DNA of 64,000 nucleotides. Origin: Branchiostoma floridae (Eukaryota; Chordata; Leptocardii; Amphioxiformes; Branchiostomatidae). The DNA lies in contig NC_049997.1 of assembly GCF_000003815.2 (NCBI RefSeq), forward strand, positions 15,705,373 through 15,769,372, read 5' to 3'. Under the pieces are notes generated by a model. That model saw only the letters and a list, made by a program, of their open reading frames with translations. It was not told the DNA's origin and ran no database searches. Shown piece after piece: positions 1 through 11,026 of the stretch (position 1 is its first letter; each line of letters starts with the position of its first letter). The position numbers were made by a program, and so were the translations under genes.

Positions 1-63
1 CTCCCTACCCTAGGAATCCAGACAGTACGGGTAGCTAGCGAGATTTCTTCGCGAGTTTTGTTC

Positions 64-203
64 GGGGAGCCATGGCAGCCTGCCCGCCGTACTCACATTA
101 GCGCTCCGGGGAGTTTCAGCCCGAAGGAGTAGGACCTAATCGGGCTTAAACTCCCCGGGGCGCTAATAGGAGCTCGGCGGGCATGACTGTCTTGGGCTAC
201 CGA
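64..203. repeat. GC-rich foldback element
   Basis: Two long inverted arms face each other around a short loop near 126-136. The left arm runs through a CTCCGGGGAGTTT core and the right through AAACTCCCCGGGG. The arms extend outward through TTAGCG/CGCTAA and TGCCCGCCG/CGGCGGGCA. This looks like a non-autonomous foldback transposon (MITE-like). The exact ends and target duplication cannot be set because the window begins close by. Confidence 0.6.
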
Positions 204-1377
204 TAAACTGTCCAAGCTGCCCGACCCCGGATGGCTCCCAGGGTAACAGCTCCCCGAAGAAGGTCGGCAATAGGCCAGCAGCCTGAAATTCTTCGTATTC
301 TAGCTCAAGTCTGCTCTTCTGATCACATCTCAGACGAATATGACTTAAATTTGATCAGTACTAATAATAACAACCACAGACATTACATAACTTTATTGCA
401 CAACAATTGTACGAGGTACAAAGTATGGCATCTACGTAACTACAGTGCTATAACTTAGCTTAAGGCTTATCTAACTAATACAGGAGTTGTATTATGGGAT
501 AAGTTTCTTACAATCATTGGAGGCTTTTACAATCATTTGGGGAATTTCTAATGTCAAAACCTTCTTTGATATATTTTCCTATATCTGCCATGCAGGGATT
601 GTCACATGTCATTATGTATCTGAATTTGCACTTCAGGTTCATTTGGATAAATCCTTGTGTACAAAATGACAGCCTTCTGTATAGAGAATTGCGTACCACA
701 GATGGGCTAATGCTTATGACTGTAACTCCCAACCATGATCTGGAGAAGATAAGGTTTGGTTGGCTAAATCTTGAGAGGGTTGAGAAGGGGATCCTAGAAG
801 AAAAGAAACTGGTAGTTGCAGACACGTTCACTAGGCCTTGTCTGGTTTGTCGGTTAAACGTTTACTTGAGGTCACATTCCTACTCAGATGTCCTGAGGCA
901 AAATAGTTATTAAGGCCCACCCCATCGCTTTTAACAAGGGAAAGGGTCAAAGGTCACCAGAATTGGAGGCGGACATGTTTAGCTACCGTCAAAAACGGGT
1001 TGAAAGTTTAAGTTGTATTTAATTGGACTTAATTTCGCCTTCAACTTTTTTTTATATTCTGTTTAGAACTAGACATGCTATTGTTATAATGAAAAAAAAT
1101 CAGACATTGAGTCAAGAAAATGTGGTTGATAATACGGTAAAACGAATTCCAATTTAAGTGGAATGGTGTGGCGTAATTGTATTTGGCCAAGAACGCAAAG
1201 ACAAAATAGAGGGTAAAACCTCAATTCAAGTCTACTTTCTTCGTGATACCTTTTGTAGCTTGATAAAACATTGCCAAAACATGGGTTCCTCTGGTAGAGG
1301 AATAATTTCTACGTTCTTCACAACTGTCTTTAATCTTCATGTACGCTTAACAAATTTATTTCTTAATTTCTTAACAG
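204..1377. other. Upstream or intronic DNA with a possible duplicate exon
   Basis: No convincing coding exon is seen. Around 1200-1231 a stretch matches the first accepted exon of the next gene: it encodes DKIEGKTSIQ against DKIEGKSPIR, and is preceded by AG. It is probably a duplicated exon or the remnant of one. Upstream exons of the downstream gene may lie here or beyond the window edge. Confidence 0.4.
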
Positions 1378-4300
1378 ACAAAATAGAGGGCAAGTCTCCA
1401 ATAAGAGTACCTGAAAAGGAGACGATAACGTTGGAACCAGGTGAGTTAAATTAAAGATATCCTTTACGCCACTCTTTGTGATAAAATGCTGTCAAACCAT
1501 GTACCACGTCAAAAAAGTCTAGTCTGTTATTTCGACCTGCTTTCCACTACTTCTAGACAAATGAAAACATTTTTGAATCAATAGTATGTGACAGATTTTA
1601 GGCTGAATTTGCATTTTTAATGGAAGAAAAGAAAGCTAAATTCAACAATAGAAAGTCGTCATTGTAAACAGTTTCAAGTCGTCTTAACTTTTAAGTCTAC
1701 TTGTGTGTTTTTTTTTGCACGCAGAAAGAATAACTTCTGTGACAGAAGAGAGTCATTCGCAACCGATTCAACCTACAAAAGGTTTGTAGTAATCAATACT
1801 GGTGTAGCTATTATAACTTTTGCTATAAAATACGTAATGTAATCAAGTATTGTTTGAATGTTTATTGGTTGTTTGGATGGTTGGTCGATGGTTGTTTTTA
1901 TGTATGATAATTGTTCGTTTGTTTGTTTGGTTGTTTGTTTAGTTGTTTGGTTATTTGGGAGGTTGGTTGGTTTATAGTTCGTTAGTCGGTTGGTCGGTCA
2001 GTTGGCTAATTATATGGTTGGTTGGAATTAGTTAGTTTGATGGTTGATTGCTTGACAGGAAGTTGGGTAGTAAAGAATGGTAACTCATTCTAATGGTCAA
2101 AATAGTACTTTCCTGTAACTTAAATAATTGAGTATCTAACTGTCTATTTCTTTCTTTTATCAGCAAACCTAGATGGTGTACGGTACCTCAAAGAAGCACC
2201 GAAACCCAAGCTGGCAATTTCCATACCGACACATGATACTAGTCCACGCCCAGTTCAGAAGTTCGAACAGCAGGGCGACGAACATTCTACTACCTTCATC
2301 ATAGTGAAAAAGAAGTCCAAAATACGTAAGGAGAAAAAACGTTCAAAATCAGAACCAAGGAAGTCGAGGGTTACAATTTCTACTTCTGGCGAAACAAGCC
2401 CCTTTGAACAGCACTCACAAGTGACAACTCACTTCACCCCATTGCAACGGTCAGAAACCATCCATTCAAGCGCCCCCATGCGTAGTTACACCAACACTGC
2501 ACCCCAGAAAATGTTTTCGGGCCAACTGCAAACAAGACCCAGCAAAAAGTCCCCAGAAACGTCTACACGCAGAACACAATCCCGAAGGTCAGAAACCTAC
2601 AGTTCAAGCGCCCCCACGCGTGACTACAGCAGTACTGCACCTCAAAATAATGTTATTCCTAACCAAGAGACATCAAGACCTAGAGAGGAACCTCCACGAG
2701 TGACCAAAGCCTACACGCCATTACAGCGGTCAGAAACTATTCATTCGAGCGCCCCCTCGCGTAGCAACACCAGTACTGCACCTCCACAGCTACCCATTGC
2801 TCCACCGAGAACAAAACAAACCAGACACAGCCGGTTTCTTGAACACAGAGGAAGACCTCGTGAGCGTAAGGTCGACGGTATCAAAAACTACAAACGGATT
2901 TCCACACAACCCAGGAGGAAACCAGTGGAAGAAATCACCGACTGGACCAAGGTAACAGTCCATCCACCAGAGAAGAAGAACCAACGAAGGAAAGAGATAC
3001 CAAGAAGCCAGAGTTCCATCGTCCGTATTGTGCCTAGTACTCCTCTTAGTACAGAGGAAGGCGACTTTTTATATTGGGAGAGACCATCGCACGAAAGAGG
3101 TCCAGTCATTCCTGTATTACTCAAACCCCAAAGCAGTTACCAAGACGACAGCTCTGTAGAGCAAAAGGAAGAGATTTCCGAGATACACAGAAGCCCAAAG
3201 AGCATTCAACAAAATGGCGGCGCGGAAGCTACAACAACGAAGCAAACAAAAGCAAGGGAGACAACCCCACCTGTCCCACCGAGACGCAAACGAAGAAAGT
3301 CGAACCGTCGAGCGTCCCCGATGTATCTCAACAACGAGTACGATTCAAGCGACGAATATACCCGAAGACCCGACGAGTACACCCGACGTCGTTCATACCG
3401 AGGCATCGTGTTAGATCGGGAGACAGACCGTGTCGACGAAGACCCGTTGCAAGTCAGAACGTCTACAAGAATGAGAAGAGCACGGAGCCTACCAGAGGTA
3501 TCAGTTGCCCGCGATGTTGAAGAGGAGAACAGACAAAACTTGAACACAGAAGCGGTACAGGAGTCGCACCGGTACGATAACCTCCTATTGGTCGGCGGCA
3601 CTCGTCGAATGCTCGGGCAGCAACGCCGAACCCAGCCGGAAATGTACGAAGATCAGACGATTGACAACAAACTGAACGTGAATCAAGAACAACTACGGGA
3701 AGAAAGATTCGCAGAATCACGCCATTCTGATGGAGATATCATCCAAGAAACGAGAGACGAATATTCTTCAAGTCCTCTCCAACTTCACTACGCCGACATC
3801 TTGAAAGAGGAGTTGATCATATACTACCCGCTCGACGAATTCGAAACTGATTCTAACTACTCGGCGAGTTTAAACGGCGAGACTGCATGGGCTACTGAGG
3901 ATACAGCTTTCGTGGCTCCATCCGAGGAACCAGTATTTCATACCGCCGATATTCTGAGGGAAGAAATGGTCGTATACGTGCCAGAGGAAGAGCTTGTAGA
4001 AAATGAGGAAGTTCAGAGAAGTCCAAATTCGCGATATGACAATGGAATTCCACATATAAATGCTGGACATGTATTTGAAGAGTATATTCATAATCACACC
4101 AGATCAGAAGAATCTCTTGATCGGTTAACTGGATCGTACGTATCTTCTGTAAACGTTGGAAATGAGTCGGAACCGCGTGCAAGTCACAGAGGACCGTTAG
4201 AAACAGATTACGTCAAAATGTCACGGAAAAACTCGCGAGAATCAGCGAGTGACGAGACCCAGAATGCAGCAGGCACTCACGTCGGCCTTTTCACTGATTA

Positions 4301-4613
4301 TGTCAAAATGTCTCGGAAAAACTCGCGAGAATCAATGAATGACGAGACCCAAGATGCAGCAGGTACTCAAGTCGGCTTTTTCACCCGAGTTCCAAGAAAG
4401 GATCGAGAGGGCGGCAACGCTGAATCGGACGACGTTTTTGAAGAGGCCAGGTTTAGGCGACTGGGTTTGCAGAAGAAGGCTGCAAGTGTTAATCGCGAAG
4501 ATAGCTTGAGGAAGAAGACGGTGTCGTTTTCTGAACAGCCCATAGTCATCCCGTCAGATGACAACCAAGAGAGTGAAGTAGCGGAGTACTATGTTGACGC
4601 AATGCTGTGGTAA
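1378..4613 (+). CDS. Docking-motif-rich signalling protein, 3' part (partial)
   Basis: I do not recognise the family. Three phase-consistent exons are seen: 1378-1440, 1725-1781 and the long terminal exon 2164-4613 (stop TAA). Each starts after AG and the first two end before GT. The frame is open through all joins, giving about 856 residues; the 5' end is missing. No membrane segment is visible. The protein is polar and disordered-looking. It has three RSETxxSSAP-type repeats (2449-2780), a class II SH3 site PPVPPR near 3270, YLNN near 3324 and YDNL near 3570 (Grb2-type YxN), LHYADI near 3784 and IIYYPL near 3813 (ITIM-like), and two YVKM sites near 4209 and 4299 (PI3-kinase p85-type YxxM) inside a duplicated DYVKMSRKNSRES block. 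I infer a cytoplasmic adaptor or receptor tail. Motif matches alone do not prove phosphorylation. Confidence 0.7.
1850..2065. repeat. TTGG/TTGTT low-complexity tract
   Basis: The intron before the terminal exon holds a degenerate run of TTGG and TTGTTT units, with many GGTTGGTTGG strings. It is a simple repeat with no coding potential. Confidence 0.7.
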
Positions 4614-5426
4614 ATAACAGCAACAAAATGAAACAACAAACAACAACAGCAGCCAGTACCATGCAAGCATGGGGATAAAAAAATGGGACACTGACCGCAC
4701 ATATCATAAAAACATTGATTTGCCCATTATATGCATTGTAAGTCCATATGTCAATGAAGATTAGACAGCAAGGCTGTGGCATCGTTTTCGTAATGGCCTA
4801 AAAATCAGAAGTGCTGGATTTGAATTCTGATATACTTAGATAAACCCTCCTCGGCTAAACAAATGGATCATGATCTATAAATAGTAAAGTAAATTAAAGT
4901 AATACACAGAATATGATAATGTGCAATAAAGACAATCAAATAACTAACGGTCTGAATTGATAAAAGGTAATAAAAGTAATGCATGGTGCATATTAACAAT
5001 GCAATAAGGAGAAATAATGGTATAAATTTATGTAATAATGAACAACATATATTATGTAGTTATTTCACTTGGTGTAGGTAATTCATCAGTATATTTACAC
5101 TTCAGTACAGAGATTGTCAAGTTCTTAAAGGAGGAGCAATATTATTGTACATAGTAACACATACAAATTTTCAAATACTTCTAGCCCATCATTTAGTGAT
5201 ACAGATCCGGATCTTTAACTAACTTACTGATGAAATGCGTAACTTTGTAACTTTTGAATGCTTACACATCAAGTCGAGATGAAAAAAAGGGCTATATCAT
5301 CGGACTGCATGGATTTGTGCTATCGGGCGCAAATATTCTGGTATGTTTATGGACAAGTAATGTAACCACATAATTACACTACACGATCAAACGCCTACAA
5401 AATGTCGTAAGGTCATGTTTATTCGC
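4614..5426. other. 3' UTR and AT-rich intergenic DNA
   Basis: The DNA after the stop codon is AT-rich. An AATAAA polyadenylation signal lies at 4925-4930, about 310 bases past the stop, and fits the upstream gene. Nothing else is recognised. Confidence 0.5.
4925..4930 (+). terminator. Candidate polyadenylation signal
   Basis: A canonical AATAAA is followed by AT-rich sequence, on the same strand as and downstream of the gene ending at 4613. It was assigned by position only. Confidence 0.4.
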
Positions 5427-5896
5427 TTAGGCCACAGCAAGTAAATTTTATGGATGACATCAGCGCGCGCATTAATTTTCGCCTGATTTCAGAAAACAAA
5501 ACAAGATTTTTTTTCTTCTGCAGGGATGGTCAACATGACGATAAAGTACCAAAATAAGCAAATACATTGTGTTGTAGCCTAATAATTGTACTTGTAGAAG
5601 TGACACTCGCGAGGTACCCAGGACTGTAGTTGTAGAAATGAAACTTATTGGATAGTTGTAAAAGTGACACCATTATGGAAGCTATGTGTGTGGTTACCAA
5701 CTCTGGAATGAATGCCTTGTTGGCTCTGATACCATGTTTTGTCCCTTTAATTCTATGATCACAACTTTATGGTGCCTATTTTTCAAAATGTAGCCATCTT
5801 GTTTTTTTTCACCCATCTTGTTTTTTTTCGCCCTATCGCACTATTTTTGCAGTCTGCAGAGGATGTCATCCATAAAATTTACTTGCTGTGGCCTTA
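5427..5896. mobile_element. MITE family A, complete copy
   Basis: Terminal inverted repeats of about 33 bp begin GGCCACAGCAAGTAAATTTT and end with its reverse complement before CCTTA. The 470 bp interior has no ORF. A second full copy is at 19318-19779 and a right end alone at 14275-14371, so this is a dispersed non-autonomous family. Confidence 0.8.
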
Positions 5897-6590
5897 TACG
5901 GATGTAGTGCTTTAATTCATCTCTGTAAAAGAACGCCGTACTGTAAATCGTACAAAGCAGCTGCAAAATGAGTAGAAGGAAATAAAACCATTGGAAAACG
6001 TATGCTAACGTTAATGTTGTACGAAGCCATAGAAAAAGATGTGAAAGAACAAAGATGAAGAATTTATTGTTTGGTACACCATGCCCTCCTTGAGTGTTAA
6101 CCCTATCCAGACCGGGCTTTTTGGGGATACCTGGGACCGGGGGGGGGGGGGGGGCTCTTTTGACCCCCCCTTCGTAATTTCAAAACGGCTTAAGTTACGA
6201 TCACCAAATTTGGAGGGGATGATGTACTACTCAAGTTTCATATATTCTGTAAGTTTTGTATCGTTATGAAGTAATATGACGTAATTATGACGTCATAATG
6301 TCATATTTTAGGCTAAAATCGTCTACATATGAAATTTCCGCTATACTTAAAGGAATTCAAGAAAACGATGACTATTAAGGTTATCGTATTGGTGTCTAAG
6401 TCTGCCAAAACTTTTGTTGCCAATGACGACGACACTGACGCCAATATGACGTAGATAGGGTTAAGGCATTTGTTTAACCTTCATGATCATTAGATTTCAT
6501 AATGAAGAAAAATTTCTTTTTTTTCGCACACTGGTAGTTGTGGGATTCCCGACGATGTCATCCATATAATAGAATTATCATGGCATTATT
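5890..6590. mobile_element. MITE family B copy, interrupted
   Basis: The interior (AAGCAGCTGCAAAATGAG and the following 120 bases) matches copies at 20872-21747 and 47600-47994. The right end reads ATGTCATCCATATAAT...CATGGC. It is split by another element at 6097-6463. The left boundary abuts family A at 5896 and is approximate. Confidence 0.55.
6097..6463. mobile_element. Nested element with TTAACCCTATC ends
   Basis: It begins TTAACCCTATCCAG and ends GATAGGGTTAA, so the termini are inverted. It holds a poly-G run near 6139 and CCCCCCC soon after. It interrupts the family B copy, so it is the younger insertion. Confidence 0.65.
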
Positions 6591-6877
6591 GAAGTATGTA
6601 GAATATGCGTTGTGGCTATGTAAGTTCTATTAAAACAGTTTCATTGCTAGCACAATGATCTAAAAATGACAAAAAAACAACATACAGTAATCCTATAGGC
6701 TTTGCCTATGGGTTATTCAGAACTGTCCAAATACTGTAAGAGCGATCAAACATCAAAGTCTATGCAGGTCATATAGGTAAACATTGTAAAATTACGAAGA
6801 AAATTCCTTCATAGACCTTCAAACTAATGTTATGGAAACATATCACATGATTGTGAGGAGACAAAAAAGTCAATACA

Positions 6878-7073
6878 TACTGTAAATGCAGAATCGTTCG
6901 CGATAGTTTTAAGTTCGCGGTTTTTTGCGGTGGCCACTTCACCGCGAACTTAAAACCACCGCGAACATTTATCCACTGTATTATGTGGCTACAGCCTAAG
7001 GCGCTACCGCGAACTACATTTTCCCGCTACCGCAAAATTAACTTCCTGCGAAAACAAATGCATTTACAGTGTA
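6878..7073. mobile_element. MITE family C, copy 1
   Basis: The ends are TACTGTAAATGCAGAA and ATGCATTTACAGTGTA. The interior has nested inverted CGCGAACTTAAAACCACCGC segments. The same structure is seen at 31288-31441 and 59221-59545, which supports a mobile family. Confidence 0.8.
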
Positions 7074-7492
7074 TGCACCAGGTCCAGGTAATATAAACAT
7101 TGACAGTCAGCTAACCATGCACAGAGATCCCGGATATGTTAAAAAGAACAACACGTCAGTTGTCTGAGGGGCCGATCACTAGTTCATCCAAAAGAAGAAG
7201 TGTTACAGCTGCACTACATTATACAACAGCAATTGCATTCCATAGATTCTCAAGCTTTTAACGAGTTAAGATATTGCGTTTGTGCCAGTTTGCACCTGTA
7301 GACTATGAAGTAAGCGATGTTTGTATAGTCTTGATATGTGTATAGCGGTTGGTCCCGTTCATACAGGGTATAAACACGTACGCACCATATACATTTAGTC
7401 ATAACCACCTGACTATTCCCTTAGACGGGTACCTGACTATCTCTCCAAAACATTTTTGAAGTCAAAGAAGACGAACGAATCTGCCTCAAAAA

Positions 7493-9355
7493 ATGAGGAG
7501 CGTTGTAGCTTTTGCAGCGGTTGTGCTGTTGGTACAATTTCTGGTACCGACCTCTGCTTTGTTTTTCCGTCATCGCCGTGAGCTCCCTGACCGCTTCGGC
7601 AAGATATTCCAGCGGGTGAAGAAAGATATCCACCGCCCCGTGGAGAAGAAGAGTCTCGCTGACCCCTTCGAGGAATTTCTGACGCCGAAAAGAAGGAGCT
7701 TCCGCAGCCTGTTCGACACGCGCGTGAAGAGAGATCTCCACCCGACCACGAATAATCTTCCCTCCGACCCCTTCGCCGAATTTGTCAAGCGGAAGGAAAG
7801 AAGCTTGGGTGGCTTGTTTGACGGCTTGTTCGACGTTACCGATTTCATTAACAAGGTTGTGGAGGAAGAGAAAGAGATGCTGGAGGCGGAGCAGGAAATG
7901 ATGGAGAACGGAGACTTTGAAGTAGTCGAGAACACTTCTCGCGAGGAAGACGTCGGCAGTGGCGAGAAGGTCATCGTACACGAAGAGGTACTCCAAGACA
8001 AGAAAACCGGCATGTCCGTCGTAATAGATGAAATCAGTATGGATGGGGAGGAATATGGAGACCTATTCTCGTCCGAAGAGTCGTCTGACTGCGACGAAAA
8101 GGTAAAAATATTTCTATTACCCCCCTCACATTAGGCGCGATTCGATCGGACGACAAGTCTGCGAGCTCTAATCTACGAGGAGGCATGACCCTGATGCCGA
8201 CGAATAACTGGCAGAGTTCCCCCTTCCCGACAGAGTCATGCTTCGACGAGCAGCATTTCTGGCGGGGGAGTGGTTAGCTGTCATCCTGTTTACAGAATTG
8301 ATGGGTTGTGCTAGGGCTACACCTAGTAANNNNNNNNNNNNNNNNNNNNNNNNNNNNNNNNNNNNNNNNNNNNNNNNNNNNNNNNNNNNNNNNNNNNNNN
8401 NNNNNNNNNNNNNNNNNNNNNNNNNNNNNNNNNNNNNNNNNNNNNNNNNNNNNNNNNNNNNNNNNNNNNNNNNNNNNNNNNNNNNNNNNNNNNNNNNNNN
8501 NNNNNNNNNNNNNNNNNNNNNNNNNNNNNNNNNNNNNNNNNNNNNNNNNNNNNNNNNNNNNNNNNNNNNNNNNNNNNNNNNNNNNNNNNNNNNNNNNNNN
8601 NNNNNNNNNNNNNNNNNNNNNNNNNNNNNNNNNNNNNNNNNNNNNNNNNNNNNNNNNNNNNNNNNNNNNNNNNNNNNNNNNNNNNNNNNNNNNNNNNNNN
8701 NNNNNNNNNNNNNNNNNNNNNNNNNNNNNNNNNNNNNNNNNNNNNNNNNNNNNNNNNNNNNNNNNNNNNNNNNNNNNNNNNNNNNNNNNNNNNNNNNNNN
8801 NNNNNAGTACTAGATGCGTGTGTTTGTTTGTATGTACATGTATGGCATTGTACGTGCGTGCATTTGTGTCTTAAGTATACATCTGGAGAACAAGCATGTT
8901 CCAATAGTACAATGACACGTAAATTCATATAGCAGTACATATGGCAGTATTAAGAATTATATCATGTACACTATGAAGGCGTTGACTGTGGTTTGTAATT
9001 GGAAAATATATTGTAATTCTGTATCAAAGTCTGGTACAATATAACGCCTTTGTTAATGAAAACATGCATGTGTAACAGGATGTCACATGACTATATGTCG
9101 ATACCTTCTGTTGTCAAAATATATAATACAAGTTAGGGGCCTTAACCTTTGACCTAGCTCACGCTATGCATTCGCATTGCAAATTGTGAATGTGCGTGTG
9201 TATGTGTGCGTGCATATATGTCTGTGTGTTTGTGTGTGTGTGTGTCTTGCCTTCAAAATGTATTTTTTTTTATTTCTTTTCGTGTGTATGTATGCGTCTG
9301 TAGTTGTGTGTGTGTTTGTGAGAGTGTGTGTGTGTGCCAATGTTTATGCGCACCC

Positions 9356-9390
<35 letters not shown>

Positions 9391-10098
9391 CGCGCAACAC
9401 AACGTACCTATTCTTTTATACTATGAATCTAGTACATGATATTATACAGTTACCTACCTACCTAGTTTGTGCAGAACATTTATATACATGTAGTTAACCT
9501 ATAGAAAATTTTCCTCCAGAAGCCACCCAAAGAGATCACGAAGAGGGACGTCAGCGGAGCCGAAGAATACAAGATGGCGGACGACGACGGTGTCCTTGAG
9601 CAGTTCAACGACTGGGTAAAGGAAATTCTTGGAATGTCCGACCCGATGTTTGGACACGACACCGAAGATTACCCGGAAATGGCCGACGACAGCGCGGAGG
9701 AGCCCGACGATGATCCGGAAATGACCGATGAGATCCCGAACACTTCCGAAGCCGAACCCGAAGATGACGGCTTTATGGAATTCCTTGCCGAAATAAATGA
9801 GCTGGTGAGAGATGAAGTCTTCGGCTCCGATGAATCTGAGGAATCCGATGAAATGGAAATCCCGAACATTCCCGAAGTCACCGAAGCCGACGATAATCCG
9901 GAAATTACCGATGATATCCCGAACACTCCTGATGCGACCGAAGCCGAAGACGACGGCTTTAAGGAATTCCTTGCCGATCTAAAGGAGCTGATAAGAGAGG
10001 AAGTCTTCTCCAACGACGATTCTGAGGAATCCGATGAAACCATCGAGGAAGATTTCCCTGACGACACCCTTAAGTTCGAGCCTTTTCGTGAAGATTAG
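7493..10098 (+). CDS. Secreted acidic repeat protein
   Basis: The family is not recognised. Exon 1 is 7493-8101 (ATG, donor AAG|GTAAAA) and the terminal exon is 9520-10098 (acceptor TTTTCCTCCAG, phase 0, stop TAG). Together they give about 395 residues if no exon hides in the gap at 8330-8805. The first 23 residues form a signal peptide (hydrophobic [11 protein letters not shown]). The N-terminal part is basic, with RHRR, VKR and KR sites that could be cleaved by furin-type enzymes and repeated DPF(E/A)EF blocks. The C-terminal exon is very acidic and has two copies of a block around DDGFxEFLA and SEESDE. A TATAAA-like string lies near 7368 and AATAAA at 10418-10423. A role as an ion-binding or matrix protein is only a guess. 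Confidence 0.75.
8131..8233. repeat. Partial foldback element (half copy)
   Basis: The segment with GAGGAGGCATGACCCTGATG and GGCAGAGTT matches one arm and the loop of the hairpin element at 26530-26717. It is a diverged partial copy in the intron of the acidic protein gene. Confidence 0.5.
8330..8805. other. Assembly gap (N run)
   Basis: A run of N in the intron of the acidic protein gene. An internal exon there cannot be excluded. Confidence 0.98.
9180..9395. repeat. (TG)n microsatellite
   Basis: An interrupted TG/GTGT tract ends in alternating CGCGCG at 9382-9393. It lies about 125 bases before the acceptor of the terminal exon of the acidic protein gene. Long ORFs reported across it are repeat artefacts. 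Confidence 0.9.
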
Positions 10099-10716
10099 TT
10101 AAAAGCCATACAGTCCACTAAGCCCGTAATAACGTAACGTGGCAAGAAAGCGATAATGCAAAAGAAAAATGGCTAAAATTTTGTTAAATTGCAATTCGCC
10201 GTAGTAATTGCGTCCCTTGCTTACAGCGCTTAGCTTATGACCTAAAGGATTATGCTCACAATATGCAAGGATGTTAAAATCCTGCTACTAATATTAACTA
10301 CATATCTAGTAAATGGAATCAGTATAGGCCAATATCATGTGCAATACACAGACACCGCTATATTGCAATATAAGTAGTTAACTGGAACTTTGGAAAATAC
10401 GATTGCTAATATAATGTAATAAATATGATAAGCATATCATGTGCAATACATAGTGAGAACAATTCAACGTAGGTAAATTTGAAATGGCTAAGGCTAGTCA
10501 ATATGATATAATACTAGTAGAAGCTTAAGAATCTCAGCATACGAACTGTCTTTGCTTATATTTAGTGCTGCATCTTAAATTCAGATCTGGCAATCTGAAA
10601 TATGATGAAATGTCACTAGAAAGGATATCTATTGCAATAAAGAACGCTTCTGTAGAATGCATTATTTGTCTGTCTGAAGTCTTTCAAATATATAGCTGTA
10701 TCATTTTTTATAACAG

Positions 10717-11026
10717 GTCTGGTACTCATGTGCCTACAAGAGAGATCCTTGTGGGCAACAAATTCAAGATGGCGGACGGAAACAGTGTCCTTGAGAAGTT
10801 CAACAAGTGGTTCAAGGACGTTCTTGGCATGACCGACCTGACGAATGGAAATGAGGACAAGTGCTCGGAGACCGACAACAACCCGAATATAAACGACGGC
10901 ATCCCTGACTCCACCGAAACCGCACACGATGAGAACGATGACGACTTTGATTTTGAGCTCGAGGACTTTAGCTATAAACGCGCACAAATTACAGAGCTTT
11001 CAAGTGAAAATGAGATCCTACACTGA
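10717..11026 (+). CDS. Duplicated terminal exon of the acidic protein gene
   Basis: After an acceptor-like TTTTTTATAACAG, an open frame runs to TGA at 11024-11026. Its core reads MADGNSVLEKFNKWFKDVLG, against [20 protein letters not shown] in the terminal exon at 9520-10098. A DDD-rich acidic tail follows. The similarity starts just upstream of the shared Met and fades after about 45 residues. It may be an alternative last exon of the upstream gene or the end of a decayed tandem paralogue. From the first base the phase is 1 (G then TCT), whereas the upstream donor is phase 0, so direct splicing would need another acceptor. Confidence 0.5.

Noticed and set aside
3206-3720. Antisense ORFs inside the long terminal exon
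   Set aside because: They are shadows of the plus-strand coding frame, which continues through phase-consistent splice joins.
8238-8940. Long ORFs across 8238-8940
   Set aside because: They are mostly translated N bases of the assembly gap.
9177-9497. Cysteine/valine-rich ORFs at 9.2-9.5 kb
   Set aside because: They are translations of a TG microsatellite.
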